Position numbers and translations under genes: made by a program
In this document: piece after piece, positions 34,294 through 43,562 of the stretch
Layout: every line of letters begins with the position of its first letter
Numbering within the stretch: the first letter of the stretch is position 1
Origin: an uncultured Spirochaetaceae bacterium
GTDB lineage: Bacteria > Spirochaetota > Spirochaetia > Treponematales > Treponemataceae
Assembly: GCA_902802305.1 (NCBI GenBank)
Contig: CADCLG010000004.1
Span: 1-64,000 of the forward strand
DNA length: 64,000 nt
Direction of reading: 5' to 3'
Notes under the pieces: model-generated
The model's database searches: none
Seen by the model: only the letters and a program-made list of their open reading frames with translations
Told to the model about the DNA's origin: nothing

Positions 34294-35832
34294 ATGAAAT
34301 CAAAAATTGTTACTATTCTGTTTGTAATTGTTGCCTTGATACTCGGAGCTTCTTTTTTTCTGTCAAAGCATTTTTCAAGGGATACAGAATCCTCTGCTTC
34401 ACGTGCAAAAGTCGTAACTCCAAAGCCTCTAGATGATGAATCTTCAGATTCCGATACTTCTTATAAAAATAATTTTCAGGCAGAGCAGTTTGATACTTTT
34501 ATTGACCTTCTTCCTTCCGAGACATTAATTAATTCCCTTACAATAGATTTAAACAATGACGGCCTTGATGATGAGGTTATTGTCGTTCGCAAAACTGGGG
34601 AGCCTTACTTTTCAATAATCCCAGGAATCTATAATCCCGATACCAATGTTTACGAGCGTTTAAAAGAGATTCCTACCAAGATTTCAAAAACAAGAACTTT
34701 TTCCTATTCAGTTATGGATGTAACCGGCGAGCACAAAACTTCTCTTATTTATCAGGGAGTAGAAGATGACGGAACCTCAGTAATGGAGATATTCATTGCT
34801 AAAACCCAAGATGGAAACCTGGAATTGCTCAATATCGGTGATTTTCATTCTGATGATACAATTTTTATTCAGCAGGTTGAACGCTCTGAATCTTATGAGC
34901 TCTCTCTTTCAAAGGGAGAAAGCTTTTCTGTCTGGGTATATAAATCTGATAAAGAAAACATTGGTTCAAATCAGATTCAGGAAGAATACAAATGGAATCC
35001 AGCTGTTCAGAAATATGAGCTTTCTAAGGTTGTTCATGTAACTGCAAAAAAACTTGTTGCAAATGAGCTTTCCCGTATTCAAGACGGAACTGTAGAAACC
35101 TTTGCTGATTTTTTAAATGGTCTCTGGTATAAAACAACTAATTCTGGTTCAGAAATACGCTACATATATTTTGATTATGATAAAAAAGAAGTCATTCTGG
35201 TTACCGGCGAAACCCAGGAAGTTTATGAATGGGATGACAGCAAGCTTCGTCACAACGGAATCTATCTTTCAACCGTCAATTCAACTATTACAAATCTTCA
35301 TCGTCGTTTTGATGTTGCCCTTGTTAATGTTGATGAAATAAAAATTACAATCCGCGATGAACTTAATATTATCATCAACGAAACAAACCGCTGGGACGGA
35401 CAGTATAAAAAATTAAGTCTGCAAAGCTCCTTTGATAATCCTGCTTCCGAAACCCAGAAAAACGAATATGAAGTGGAACTAGACAAAAGTCTTGCCTGGT
35501 CAACTGCCGATTCAGTTTATTCAATCACAATTCATGATTCAGTTTATTCCTTTAAGGCAGACAGCACTGTAGAAACGGGAATCTATTCTTTTATGAAAAT
35601 CGGAAGCTACAATGTAATTCAGTTTAAGTCAGATTCCGAAAACTCTCTGCTGGCACCTTCTTATGCGCTTGAGTTTGGCTCAAAAACAATTACCGAAACC
35701 GTAAAGCGTAAAACCGTAGAAAAAATTGTCACTGATTACGACACAATCACCTTTACGCCGGTTAAAATCATGCCTACAACCTGTTTTACCACCGAAGGAA
35801 GAACTTTTACCTTTACTCGTAACGCAGACTAA
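34294..35832 (+). CDS. exported protein, possibly pallilysin-related
   Basis: A 512-aa protein with one N-terminal membrane helix (about residues 5-24) that serves as anchor or signal, followed by a Ser/Asp-rich stretch. The segment SLTIDLNNDGLDDEVIVV looks like a calcium-binding DxNxDGxxD loop of FG-GAP or dockerin-like type. The rest is beta rich with no catalytic motif. Treponema genomes carry proteins annotated as pallilysin-related adhesins with a similar DLLPSETLINSLTID region, but this match is from memory. No HExxH zinc motif is present, so protease activity is unlikely. galT starts 14 nt after the stop codon. Confidence 0.6.
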   Translation: MKSKIVTILFVIVALILGASFFLSKHFSRDTESSASRAKVVTPKPLDDESSDSDTSYKNNFQAEQFDTFIDLLPSETLINSLTIDLNNDGLDDEVIVVRKTGEPYFSIIPGIYNPDTNVYERLKEIPTKISKTRTFSYSVMDVTGEHKTSLIYQGVEDDGTSVMEIFIAKTQDGNLELLNIGDFHSDDTIFIQQVERSESYELSLSKGESFSVWVYKSDKENIGSNQIQEEYKWNPAVQKYELSKVVHVTAKKLVANELSRIQDGTVETFADFLNGLWYKTTNSGSEIRYIYFDYDKKEVILVTGETQEVYEWDDSKLRHNGIYLSTVNSTITNLHRRFDVALVNVDEIKITIRDELNIIINETNRWDGQYKKLSLQSSFDNPASETQKNEYEVELDKSLAWSTADSVYSITIHDSVYSFKADSTVETGIYSFMKIGSYNVIQFKSDSENSLLAPSYALEFGSKTITETVKRKTVEKIVTDYDTITFTPVKIMPTTCFTTEGRTFTFTRNAD

Positions 35833-35846
35833 GGTAAAATAGGGGC

Positions 35847-37394
35847 ATGACAATCTATAAGAATATAAACCGCCTGATAAGTTATGCACTTGTAACAAAA
35901 CTGATTTCTCCAGAAGATGTAATTTACACCCGAAACAGACTTCTAGAATTATTTAAGCTGGATTCTTTTGAAGAAGAAGCTTCTGCTGATGATGGTGATG
36001 GTAATAGTAATTGTGATGGCTGCGACCTTCCTTTTGTAAAGCCTGCTGATTTGGAAGATATTTTATCTGAACTTCTTGATTACGCTGCCCAGAACAAACT
36101 TTTTGATGACACTGGAATTGTTTCCAGAGATTTATTTGATACAAAAATAATGGGCCTTCTTCTTCCTCCTCCTTCTGTTGTAATAAAAACCTTTAATGAG
36201 CTTTATAAAAATGAAGGGGCAAAGGCCGCTACTGACTGGTATTACAATTTTAGTCGTTCAAGTGATTATATCCGTACCTACCGGGTAAAAAAGGATTTAA
36301 AATGGAAAACTTCCACCGAATATGGTGATTTGGACATAACAATTAATCTTTCAAAACCCGAAAAAGATCCAAAAGCAATTGCTGCTGCCAGAAACATGAA
36401 GCAGAGTGGATATCCTGCCTGTTTGTTATGCAAGGAAAATGAAGGCTATGCAGGTCGTCTTAACCACGCTGCCCGTCAGAATCACAGAATTATTCCAATC
36501 AAACTGAATAAAGAGCAGTGGTATTTGCAGTATTCGCCTTACGTTTATTACAACGAGCATTGTATTGTTCTTTCAGAAAAACATACACCTATGAAAATCA
36601 GCCGTGAAACTTTTGTCCGTCTGCTGGATTTTATAACTTTATTCCCTCATTACACTTTGGGAAGCAACGCCGATATTCCTATTGTTGGCGGTTCAATTTT
36701 GACACACAATCATTTTCAGGGTGGAAATTATGTTTTTCCTATGGCCAGGGCCCCTCTCGAAGCTGAGTTTGAATTAAAGGATTTTCCAAAGGTTAAAGCC
36801 GGAATAATAAAATGGCCTATGTCTGTTATAAGGCTGGACTCTACTTCTAAAAAAGAGCTTGTTGCCGCTGCCGATTTGATTCTGGAAAAATGGAGGGCTT
36901 ATAACGATGAAGCCGCTTTTATTTTTGCAGAAACTGATGGAGAGCAGCATAACACAATCACACCAATCGCCCGTAAACGCGGAAGCATGTATGAATTGGA
37001 TTTGGTTTTGCGCAACAATATTACAACTCAGGAGCATCCGCTGGGAGTTTTCCATCCACACGCAAATCTTCATCATATTAAAAAGGAAAATATCGGTCTG
37101 ATTGAAGTTATGGGACTTGCTGTTTTGCCTAGCCGTCTTAAAGATGAACTTTTTCAGCTGGCTCATGCTATGTGTTCAAAAAAAGATTTACGTGCTGATG
37201 AAGTTCTTGCAAAACATGCTGACTGGGCAGAAGAGGTTTTGGCTAAGCATCCGGAATTTAACGAGATAAACGCCTTTGCAATTCTAAAAGATGAGACAGG
37301 GCTTGTTTTCAGTAAGGTTCTGGAAGATGCCGGAGTTTTCAAACGCACTCCGGAGGGAAAAAAGGCTTTCTTTAAGTTTATAAAATCGCTTTAA
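35847..37394 (+). CDS. galT: UDP-glucose-hexose-1-phosphate uridylyltransferase, type 2
   Basis: Transfers UMP between UDP-glucose and galactose-1-phosphate in the Leloir pathway. At 515 aa it is of the Firmicute/type 2 GalT family: YKNINRLISYALVTKLI at the start, CLLCKENEGYAGRLNHAARQNHRIIP, ILTHNHFQGGNYVFPMARAP with the active-site His, and HPHANLHHIKKENIGLIEV. An acidic insert with DDGDGNSNCDG lies near residues 45-60. A TAAAAT ends 6 nt before the ATG, with a weak -35 (TTTACT) 17 nt upstream, but transcription from the preceding gene is equally possible. It overlaps the end of the convergent leucine-rich-repeat gene by 4 nt. Confidence 0.92.
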   Translation: MTIYKNINRLISYALVTKLISPEDVIYTRNRLLELFKLDSFEEEASADDGDGNSNCDGCDLPFVKPADLEDILSELLDYAAQNKLFDDTGIVSRDLFDTKIMGLLLPPPSVVIKTFNELYKNEGAKAATDWYYNFSRSSDYIRTYRVKKDLKWKTSTEYGDLDITINLSKPEKDPKAIAAARNMKQSGYPACLLCKENEGYAGRLNHAARQNHRIIPIKLNKEQWYLQYSPYVYYNEHCIVLSEKHTPMKISRETFVRLLDFITLFPHYTLGSNADIPIVGGSILTHNHFQGGNYVFPMARAPLEAEFELKDFPKVKAGIIKWPMSVIRLDSTSKKELVAAADLILEKWRAYNDEAAFIFAETDGEQHNTITPIARKRGSMYELDLVLRNNITTQEHPLGVFHPHANLHHIKKENIGLIEVMGLAVLPSRLKDELFQLAHAMCSKKDLRADEVLAKHADWAEEVLAKHPEFNEINAFAILKDETGLVFSKVLEDAGVFKRTPEGKKAFFKFIKSL

Positions 37395-38278
37395 TTGTCG
37401 TCTTCGTTTTCCAGATAAATAGTTTCGCAGTCTTCGTCAAAGGCACCTTCGTAGGCAACTGTTTCTGCAGGGATTTCAACTCTTTCAAGACTCTGACATT
37501 GAGAAAAAGCCTGTTCCGCAATTCGGGTAGTGCATTTTTCATCAAAAGTAACCTGAGAAAGAGCAACGCATTTGTTGAAGGCTGAAGAATCTATCACTTT
37601 TACGGATTTAGGAATATAAATCTTTTTTAAGGAAGCGCAGAAAGAAAAGGCTTCACGACCAATGTAAGCAAGACTTTCCGGGAGTTCAACAGAATGAAGT
37701 GCCTGACAGAAGGAAAAAGCATTGCTGGCAATGTATAAGGTTCCGTCTGCAATTTTCATTGTTTTTGCATCGCTGTCCAGAGAAAAAAGGGCTGAATGAG
37801 TTTTTGTATTATACATTATACCGTCAATTTTCTGGTAATCAGGATTCTGTTCTAGTAGGCCCAGGGTGTCATCAAAGGAATCAAGCTGGATTTCTATTAA
37901 AGAAGAAGGAAGCTTAATGTCAGTAAGTGAATCACAATCAGAAAAAGCACCTGCTCCAATAATTTTAAGATTTTTAGGAAGATTTATGCTTTCCAGCTGA
38001 TTGCAGTTGCAGAAGGCTTCCATGTTTATTTCGCGCAGACTTTCTGGCAGTGTAACTTTTTTGAGGCTTTCACAATCAGAAAAAGCGTTGTCTTCAATGT
38101 ACAAGGTTCCTTCCGGGATGATGACTTCTTCAACAAAATCTGCTTCATCAAGAACATAATCTCCAATAGAAACAATTCCTTCCGGGATTTCAATTTTTGT
38201 GTCTGTTCCTGTGTATTTTACAAGACAATATTTGCCGTCATCATTTTCTTCAACTTCAAAGTATTTTTTTACAATCAT
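37391..38278 (-). CDS. BspA-type leucine-rich-repeat protein (LRR_5)
   Basis: A 295-aa protein made of about ten repeats of the Treponema pallidum/BspA type, such as FCNCNQLESINLPKNLKIIGAG, with the consensus F-x-x-C-x-x-L-x-x-I-x-L-P-x-x-L. There is no signal peptide, so it may be cytoplasmic or exported by another route. Related secreted proteins bind host or bacterial surfaces. It lies 14 nt after glgX and is probably in the same transcript. An N-terminal domain of about 50 residues (KKYFEVEENDDGKYCLVKY) precedes the repeats and is not recognised. Confidence 0.85.
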   Translation of the reverse strand: MIVKKYFEVEENDDGKYCLVKYTGTDTKIEIPEGIVSIGDYVLDEADFVEEVIIPEGTLYIEDNAFSDCESLKKVTLPESLREINMEAFCNCNQLESINLPKNLKIIGAGAFSDCDSLTDIKLPSSLIEIQLDSFDDTLGLLEQNPDYQKIDGIMYNTKTHSALFSLDSDAKTMKIADGTLYIASNAFSFCQALHSVELPESLAYIGREAFSFCASLKKIYIPKSVKVIDSSAFNKCVALSQVTFDEKCTTRIAEQAFSQCQSLERVEIPAETVAYEGAFDEDCETIYLENEDDN

Positions 38279-38292
38279 TTTAATTCCTTTTA

Positions 38293-40482
38293 TTATTTGC
38301 TCATTAAGATTATCGTACTATTTGCCAGTAAAACATAACGTTTCTGCGCATATAATTTTTCATATTTTATTTCTGCCGGGTTTTCTGCAAAGCCTTCATC
38401 CAGGCATGTGTCTATGGACGTGTATGTGGAAGTTTCGATTGACGTGTCTTCAACCAGATACCATTTTTTTCCTTCTGGAAGGGAAGGCAGGCTGATTGTC
38501 AAATCATAAATATCCATATTTGAGGCAATGTAAAAATCATTGTCATCAGCTGCTGAATCTGTGCTGGAAGAAGCAAAAAGCTTAAATGCCAGGAAGCGGT
38601 TTGTTTTATTCCAGTCTGGAACTTTTGCATTGATGTCATACCAGGCAATTTCCGGGGCAAGATTTTTATCGGTGATATCCTTAAAAAAAGTTTTTCGTCT
38701 GAAAACTGGATGTGCCTTTCTTAGGGCAATTAAACGGGCGGTAAAATCTACCAAATCCTTATTTTTTTCTGCCAGTGTCCAGTCAATCCAGCTGATTTCG
38801 TTGTCCTGGCAGTAGGCGTTGTTGTTTCCCTTTTGGGTACGGCGCATTTCATCACCGCCAAGCAGCATTGGAACTCCCTGGGAAGTAAATAGGTAAAGCA
38901 AAAAAGATTTAATTTTCTTTAAGCGCAGATTTTCGATTTTAGGATTTGTACATTCGCCTTCAAAGCCGTGGTTGTAGCTTAAATTATCGTCACTGCCGTC
39001 GCGGTTGCTTTCTCCGTTTTCTTCATTGTGCTTGTAGTTGTAGCTTACTAAATCGTTGAGGGTAAAGCCATCGTGAGCGGTAATAAAATTGATGGAAGCA
39101 AGTGGGGAGCGTCCGTCGTGGTTGTAGCAGTCTGAGCTTCCTGTAACTCTAGTTGCAGCTGCCGTTGAAGTATTTTCGTCGCCACGGATAAAGCGTCTTA
39201 TATCATCACGGAATCTGCCATTCCATTCTGACCAGCGGTTATTTTTTCCACCCGGGAAGCCGCCAAGTTGGTAAAGTCCTGCGCAATCCCAGGGTTCGGC
39301 AATTATTTTTGTTTTTGACAGGATTGGATCTTCGCTTATTGCTTCTGTAAGAGAAGGCATTTCCTGAGAAATTGGGGAACCGTTCTGGTTTCTGGTTAGG
39401 ATTGAAGCTAAATCAAAACGGAAGCCGTCGACATGCATCTGTAAAACCCAGTAACGCAGGCTGTCCAAAATAAAATTGTGAGTTACAGGATGATTGCAGT
39501 TTACCGAGTTTCCGCAGCCGCTGTAATTCATGTAATATTGGGCATCATTTTGTGGAAGGGAATAATAAACGTCATTTTGCAAACCGCGGAACTCAAAGGT
39601 ATAGCCGTGTTCATTGCCTTCTGCTGTGTGATTGTAAACTACATCAAGAATGACTTCTATTCCGGCTTTGTGGAGTTCCTTTACCATCTGCTTGAACTCG
39701 TTTACTGAGGCTCCTGGTTTCTTATCTGCCGAATAAGTTGTTTTTGGTGCAAAAAAACCGATTGTACTGTAGCCCCAGTAATTTATGAGAGCATTTCCTG
39801 TACGCGGATTTGAGTTAGGATTTTCATTTTCATCAAACTCAAAAACCGGCAGCAGTTCTACGGAGGTAATACCAAGCTTTTTAAGGTGCTCAACTTTTTC
39901 AGGGAAAGCCTTGTAAGTTCCTGCAATCTCTTTTTTAACGCCCGAAGTAGGGGAGGCAGTGAAGCCTTTTAAATGGGTTTCGTAAATAATAGTTTCTTCA
40001 AGCGGGTAATTAAGTGGCTTGTCACCTTCCCAATCAAAATCATCATCAACTACAACGCATTTTGGAAAATCTGATAAATCCTTGAGTTCTCCGCCGTTAT
40101 TTGAGGAAAATCCGTTTTTATGCTGCTTGTTGTAGGAACGAAAAACCGAACCTTGCGTAAAAGCTTTTGCATAAGGGTCAAAAAGATATTTATGAAAATT
40201 AAAACGCAAGCCTTTTGGCGGATTATAGGGGCCGTCAACTTTATAAAGGTATAAACTTCCTGCTTTAAGTTCTGGAACAAAAATATGCCAGATATCGCCG
40301 GTTTTATTTTCTTCAGGATTTAATTCATAAGATTTATAGTAAGTTTTTGAATTTTCTTTTTCAAAAAGGTAAAGAACGACTTTTGTAGCATCTTTACTGT
40401 ATATGGAAAAATTAACGCCGTCCTTGCAGAGACTAGCTCCTAAGGGCAAGGGGGAACCGTTTTTAATGATATTCTCATTCAT
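38293..40482 (-). CDS. glgX: glycogen debranching enzyme GlgX / isoamylase
   Basis: Cleaves alpha-1,6 branches of glycogen or imported glucans. The 729-aa protein has an N-terminal CBM48 region (GASLCKDGVNFSIYSKDAT), a GH13 barrel with EVILDVVYNHTAEG, VDGFRFDLASIL (nucleophile Asp), IIAEPWDCAG (acid Glu) and FITAHDGFTLNDL, and a C-terminal beta domain. The frame extends to 40521, but that would place the start in the -35 box of the predicted promoter; the ATG at 40482 fits the family start. It heads a two-gene operon with the leucine-rich-repeat protein. Confidence 0.92.
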   Translation of the reverse strand: MNENIIKNGSPLPLGASLCKDGVNFSIYSKDATKVVLYLFEKENSKTYYKSYELNPEENKTGDIWHIFVPELKAGSLYLYKVDGPYNPPKGLRFNFHKYLFDPYAKAFTQGSVFRSYNKQHKNGFSSNNGGELKDLSDFPKCVVVDDDFDWEGDKPLNYPLEETIIYETHLKGFTASPTSGVKKEIAGTYKAFPEKVEHLKKLGITSVELLPVFEFDENENPNSNPRTGNALINYWGYSTIGFFAPKTTYSADKKPGASVNEFKQMVKELHKAGIEVILDVVYNHTAEGNEHGYTFEFRGLQNDVYYSLPQNDAQYYMNYSGCGNSVNCNHPVTHNFILDSLRYWVLQMHVDGFRFDLASILTRNQNGSPISQEMPSLTEAISEDPILSKTKIIAEPWDCAGLYQLGGFPGGKNNRWSEWNGRFRDDIRRFIRGDENTSTAAATRVTGSSDCYNHDGRSPLASINFITAHDGFTLNDLVSYNYKHNEENGESNRDGSDDNLSYNHGFEGECTNPKIENLRLKKIKSFLLYLFTSQGVPMLLGGDEMRRTQKGNNNAYCQDNEISWIDWTLAEKNKDLVDFTARLIALRKAHPVFRRKTFFKDITDKNLAPEIAWYDINAKVPDWNKTNRFLAFKLFASSSTDSAADDNDFYIASNMDIYDLTISLPSLPEGKKWYLVEDTSIETSTYTSIDTCLDEGFAENPAEIKYEKLYAQKRYVLLANSTIILMSK

Positions 40483-40492
40483 CGTATCAACG

Positions 40493-40521
40493 ATTTTACA
40501 GCAAAAAACAAAGGCTTTCAA
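40493..40521 (-). promoter_or_regulatory. glgX promoter
   Basis: On the minus strand: -35 TTGAAA (40521-40516), 17-nt spacer, -10 TAAAAT (40498-40493), then 10 nt to the ATG at 40482. The leader would be about 3-4 nt. Confidence 0.65.
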
Positions 40522-40581
40522 TTATGGAGAAGCTTTGTATTATTTCTAATCCATGCTGCGGTTATTGACGATAATTGGGGT

Positions 40582-41850
40582 ATGAAAAAGCATACAGAAC
40601 TCTTTGTTTTAGTTTTATTTTTTGGATTAAAGGGATTTCTCTGGGCTCAGAACTCGGATGGGCAGAAAATTATTTACACGGAAAAGCAAAATGCAATGCG
40701 AATCACGGCAAAAGATATTCGCCTTATTCCTGAAAAGGACGGGGAGTTTTCCGGGGCAGGTTATCATCTTTATGTAAAAAAGCTGCCGGGCGTAGAATCC
40801 ATTCTTTTGACAGAAACTACAAAAGACCCCCTTGGAAAGGCTGACAGTTACGCCTATCGTGCAGAAGAATATAATCCTATTAATGGGGACGAAATCCGTT
40901 ATCTTGACGGCAAACCTTTGGTTTCTAATTATGCAAAATACAGTCTTGTTGATTCAACGGTAGAAAAAACAGATTTCTTTGGTGATGCTTTTCATATTTA
41001 TATTCCGGCTCAATTGGTTTACGGGTATCCCTGGTCACGAAATGGTACTGTTGAAATTGGCAAGGGAACATTTATAAATATCCGAAGCTTTGAAAAGCCT
41101 TATGCAGATTATTCCGGGGATTATATGGATAGCCCTTTTATGTTTAATCTGGAAACAAGAAGAAAGCCTCATCCTAAGCCTGTAAAAAAGGATCCGCCTG
41201 ACCCTCCTGTGGAAGAAGAGCCAGAACCAGAACCTGAGCCAATTGTCCTCACTGATGATTATAATCCTATTGCAAGTGAAACATTTAAAGAACTGTCTGA
41301 TGAAATCATTTATTCAAAAGGTCCTGAAACTATTGTTGATGATATAAAAAAGATTCTTGATTCGGTAAAAGACAAACAGAAGCTGGATGTTGTTTTTGCA
41401 ATTGATGCAACAGGCAGTATGAAAAATGATTTGGAAACCCTCAAAAAGGATTTGCTTCCTGCTTTACTTGAATCCTTTGCTGATTGCCCTGAAACAAGAT
41501 TTGGCTTGCTTTTTTACAGGGATTACGGGGATAATTTTTCGTACAAAGGGCTGCCAGTCAGAATGTTTAATTTTACAACCGACCTTAAGAGTTTTTCAAA
41601 AAATCTTAGTTCTATAAGGATTTACGGAAAGGAAGGCGGCGATATTCCGGAAGCGGTTTATGAAGCCATGTATGCTTCTGTAGAATTTTATTCGTGGAGA
41701 GCGGACGTTCAAAAACTTGTTATTTTGATTGGTGATGCTCAACCTCATCCGACTCCACGCGGAACAAAAAAGTATTCAAAAGAATTTGTAACCTTCTTAG
41801 CAAAGGAAAAGGATGTTACGGTTCAGTCTATTCTTCTTCCGAATGACTAG
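40582..41850 (+). CDS. secreted von Willebrand factor A-domain protein
   Basis: A 422-aa protein with a signal peptide (cleavage near LWAQNS), an N-terminal beta-rich region of about 200 residues that I do not recognise, a Pro/Glu-rich linker (residues about 200-222), and a C-terminal VWA domain. The MIDAS motif reads VVFAIDATGSM, with Asp and Thr/Ser ligands, and a later DAQPHP supplies the last Asp. VWA domains mediate metal-dependent protein contacts. GATAAT ends 6 nt before the ATG, but no good -35 is seen. It overlaps the convergent TPR lipoprotein gene by 23 nt. Confidence 0.8.
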   Translation: MKKHTELFVLVLFFGLKGFLWAQNSDGQKIIYTEKQNAMRITAKDIRLIPEKDGEFSGAGYHLYVKKLPGVESILLTETTKDPLGKADSYAYRAEEYNPINGDEIRYLDGKPLVSNYAKYSLVDSTVEKTDFFGDAFHIYIPAQLVYGYPWSRNGTVEIGKGTFINIRSFEKPYADYSGDYMDSPFMFNLETRRKPHPKPVKKDPPDPPVEEEPEPEPEPIVLTDDYNPIASETFKELSDEIIYSKGPETIVDDIKKILDSVKDKQKLDVVFAIDATGSMKNDLETLKKDLLPALLESFADCPETRFGLLFYRDYGDNFSYKGLPVRMFNFTTDLKSFSKNLSSIRIYGKEGGDIPEAVYEAMYASVEFYSWRADVQKLVILIGDAQPHPTPRGTKKYSKEFVTFLAKEKDVTVQSILLPND

Positions 41851-42256
41851 CCTCATTTTTAGATTTTTTATTCTCAGGAATTTTTGACATTCCGATTTCT
41901 GCCAGTTTTTTGTATGAAGCTGGCAAATCACCTGCTGAAGCATAGGAATAAAGTTCAAGAATTTCCTCAAAAGCTTCCTGAGCCTTATCGTAATCCTTTG
42001 TTTTAAGGTAAAGATGACCTAATTCATATTTTACTTCGATGTAAGATTCTGTATCATCACCGTAATTCTGGATAACATTTTTATAGTATGCTTCTGCTGT
42101 TTTATAATCACCAGAACTGAATGCATCCTGGCCTCTCTGAATCAGCTGAGCCTTTGTTAATCCTTCTGGAATCTCTTTTGTTGTTCTGCAGCCTGTAAAA
42201 ACTGCCGAAATCATTGTTATTATTGCTATTGAAAGTATTATCGTAATTTTTTTCAT
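41828..42256 (-). CDS. TPR lipoprotein
   Basis: A 142-aa lipoprotein (lipobox FTGC, Cys22) with two to three tetratricopeptide repeats, such as GDYKTAEAYYKNVIQNYG and KDYDKAQEAFEEILELY, and a charged tail. Small TPR lipoproteins of this type often work in envelope assembly, but the partner is unknown. The promoter may be TTGCCC-16-TATAAA, with the -10 ending 11 nt before the ATG. The 3' end overlaps the VWA gene by 23 nt on the opposite strand. Confidence 0.8.
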   Translation of the reverse strand: MKKITIILSIAIITMISAVFTGCRTTKEIPEGLTKAQLIQRGQDAFSSGDYKTAEAYYKNVIQNYGDDTESYIEVKYELGHLYLKTKDYDKAQEAFEEILELYSYASAGDLPASYKKLAEIGMSKIPENKKSKNEASHSEEE

Positions 42257-42401
42257 AACGCACCTATTTTATAATAAAAGGGCTTGAATGGGCAACAGGT
42301 TACAGAAAATGTGAATGGTGTATTTTTGAATTGATTTACTCGAATTATATGATAAAATTGATTTAAGGATACAAAAGTTTATGATGTATGGTGAGAAGTG
42401 C

Positions 42402-42430
42402 TTGACAAGGTATCTACTATGTAAAATGAT
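42402..42430 (+). promoter_or_regulatory. candidate sRNA promoter
   Basis: Perfect -35 TTGACA (42402-42407), 17-nt spacer and a partial -10 AATGAT (42425-42430, 4 of 6). It points to a terminator 77 nt downstream with no coding sequence in between. Confidence 0.4.
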
Positions 42431-42436
42431 CAGGTG

Positions 42437-42540
42437 CTGAAAGAAATAGTAATTAAATGTACTTGGTTTATATCTTCAATATAGATAATTAGAGAACATT
42501 TATAAGCATCGGATTCTTTGGTGGATCCGATGTTTTTTTT
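42437..42540 (+). ncRNA. candidate small RNA
   Basis: A stretch of about 104 nt between a TTGACA promoter and a strong terminator, in a 287-nt gap between two leftward genes. The terminator stem is CATCGGAT (42507-42514) with ATCCGATG (42525-42532), followed by eight T (42533-42540). No open frame with a ribosome site occurs in it. It ends 3 nt before the stop codon of the convergent PDDEXK gene, so the terminator may alternatively block transcription into that gene. Confidence 0.4.
42507..42540 (+). terminator. rightward intrinsic terminator
   Basis: Perfect 8-bp stem (42507-42514 with 42525-42532), 10-nt loop, then TTTTTTTT. No + strand gene lies closer than the VWA gene, about 650 nt upstream. 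Confidence 0.75.
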
Positions 42541-42543
42541 ATG

Positions 42544-43377
42544 TTATACTGCCAAAACTTCTTTTTCCAATTCAAGTACTTCTTCAAGTTTAAGTCCTGT
42601 ACATCTTGCAATTATTTCTGGAGAGATTTTTTCTTTTAGAAAGTTCTTTGCATCTTCAATAGCTTTTTCTTCTTCACCTTTAATTCTGCCGTTTTCAAAG
42701 GCGTAAGCCTGAAATCTTTCCAATGTCATATACTGGACCCTCCATTGTGAGTTGTGTTTGGCATCGCTGACATATTCCTTTAAGTCTTTTGTGTATTTAC
42801 TGCTTGCTTTGTTTGAGATAAGGAACTCAAAGAAGTTCCTTACTTCCTCATTTTCAATCATTCTAGCACATAAATCTGCAATAAAAAAGCATTTTTGCGT
42901 ACGGTCATTTAGTTTTGTTTCAAGGTCTTCGTGACAGATGTTTTCAAATGTGTAAACTGGTAATCCTTTATGAAAAATATCTTCAAGACAGATGAAGATA
43001 ATGTAAGAATCTTTTAAATCCTTATAAAAATCTCCTTTGTTGAGTGAATCCAAATCCATAACGCTTTGATAGAACCTGCAACGCTCGGGAAGTTCCTTTG
43101 TGTCGGTAGTCTGTAATTCAATGTCATACATCTTGTTTGTATCCTTGATGTAGACGTCCAATCTGATACCTTTTGAATCATGATCGATATCTATTACTTC
43201 TTCGTTGTGCATTTCCATTTTTTCAATCTTTACGTTTAATAGCATTTCGATTAAGTGCTGGCAGGCATCAGGATGATTTCTCATGACTTTGTAAAAAATA
43301 AAGTTATCAGCAAGAGTTGCCTGCTCCCATTTTTGTTCTGGAGTAAGCTGAGCTTTCGTTTCAGATATATTTTTCAT
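42544..43377 (-). CDS. Rpn/PDDEXK_2 family transposase-nuclease
   Basis: A 277-aa protein of the PD-(D/E)XK nuclease-family transposase group. Hallmarks are an N-terminal LADNFIFYKVMRNHPDACQ, the catalytic Asp in GIRLDVYIKD, the E-x-Q motif in YDIELQTTD, and RCRFYQSVMD. The C-terminal helix NGRIKGEEEKAIEDAKNFL is typical. These proteins occur in many copies in Treponema genomes and are linked to DNA recombination. The gene appears full length. No terminal inverted repeats or target duplication could be assigned. Confidence 0.88.
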   Translation of the reverse strand: MKNISETKAQLTPEQKWEQATLADNFIFYKVMRNHPDACQHLIEMLLNVKIEKMEMHNEEVIDIDHDSKGIRLDVYIKDTNKMYDIELQTTDTKELPERCRFYQSVMDLDSLNKGDFYKDLKDSYIIFICLEDIFHKGLPVYTFENICHEDLETKLNDRTQKCFFIADLCARMIENEEVRNFFEFLISNKASSKYTKDLKEYVSDAKHNSQWRVQYMTLERFQAYAFENGRIKGEEEKAIEDAKNFLKEKISPEIIARCTGLKLEEVLELEKEVLAV

Positions 43378-43400
43378 ATTTTCCCCTTTAGTACATGTTT

Positions 43401-43421
43401 ACAGTTTGCAGAGCAAACTGT
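43401..43421. repeat. 9-bp inverted repeat upstream of the PDDEXK gene
   Basis: ACAGTTTGC (43401-43409) pairs perfectly with 43413-43421, 3-nt loop. It is similar to the hairpin at 14655-14679. The spacer 43378-43771 also holds AT-rich DNA, a GC-rich island and the rny promoter; I see no gene there. Confidence 0.5.
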
Positions 43422-43562
43422 GGAAGCAGCAGGTAGCAATATTGTGTAAAGAATAAATGTTCAGCTGCTTTTTTCTCTCACCTATTTATTAGAAAAAAAA
43501 TGAAGATTTCGGACCATTTTATGAGAAAAAAATTATAAAAATTTGTTATTTAGGTAATTGAA

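Noticed and set aside
40483..40521. Upstream start of glgX (MKAFVF...)
   Set aside because: It would begin in the -35 box of the predicted promoter and adds residues not typical of the family.
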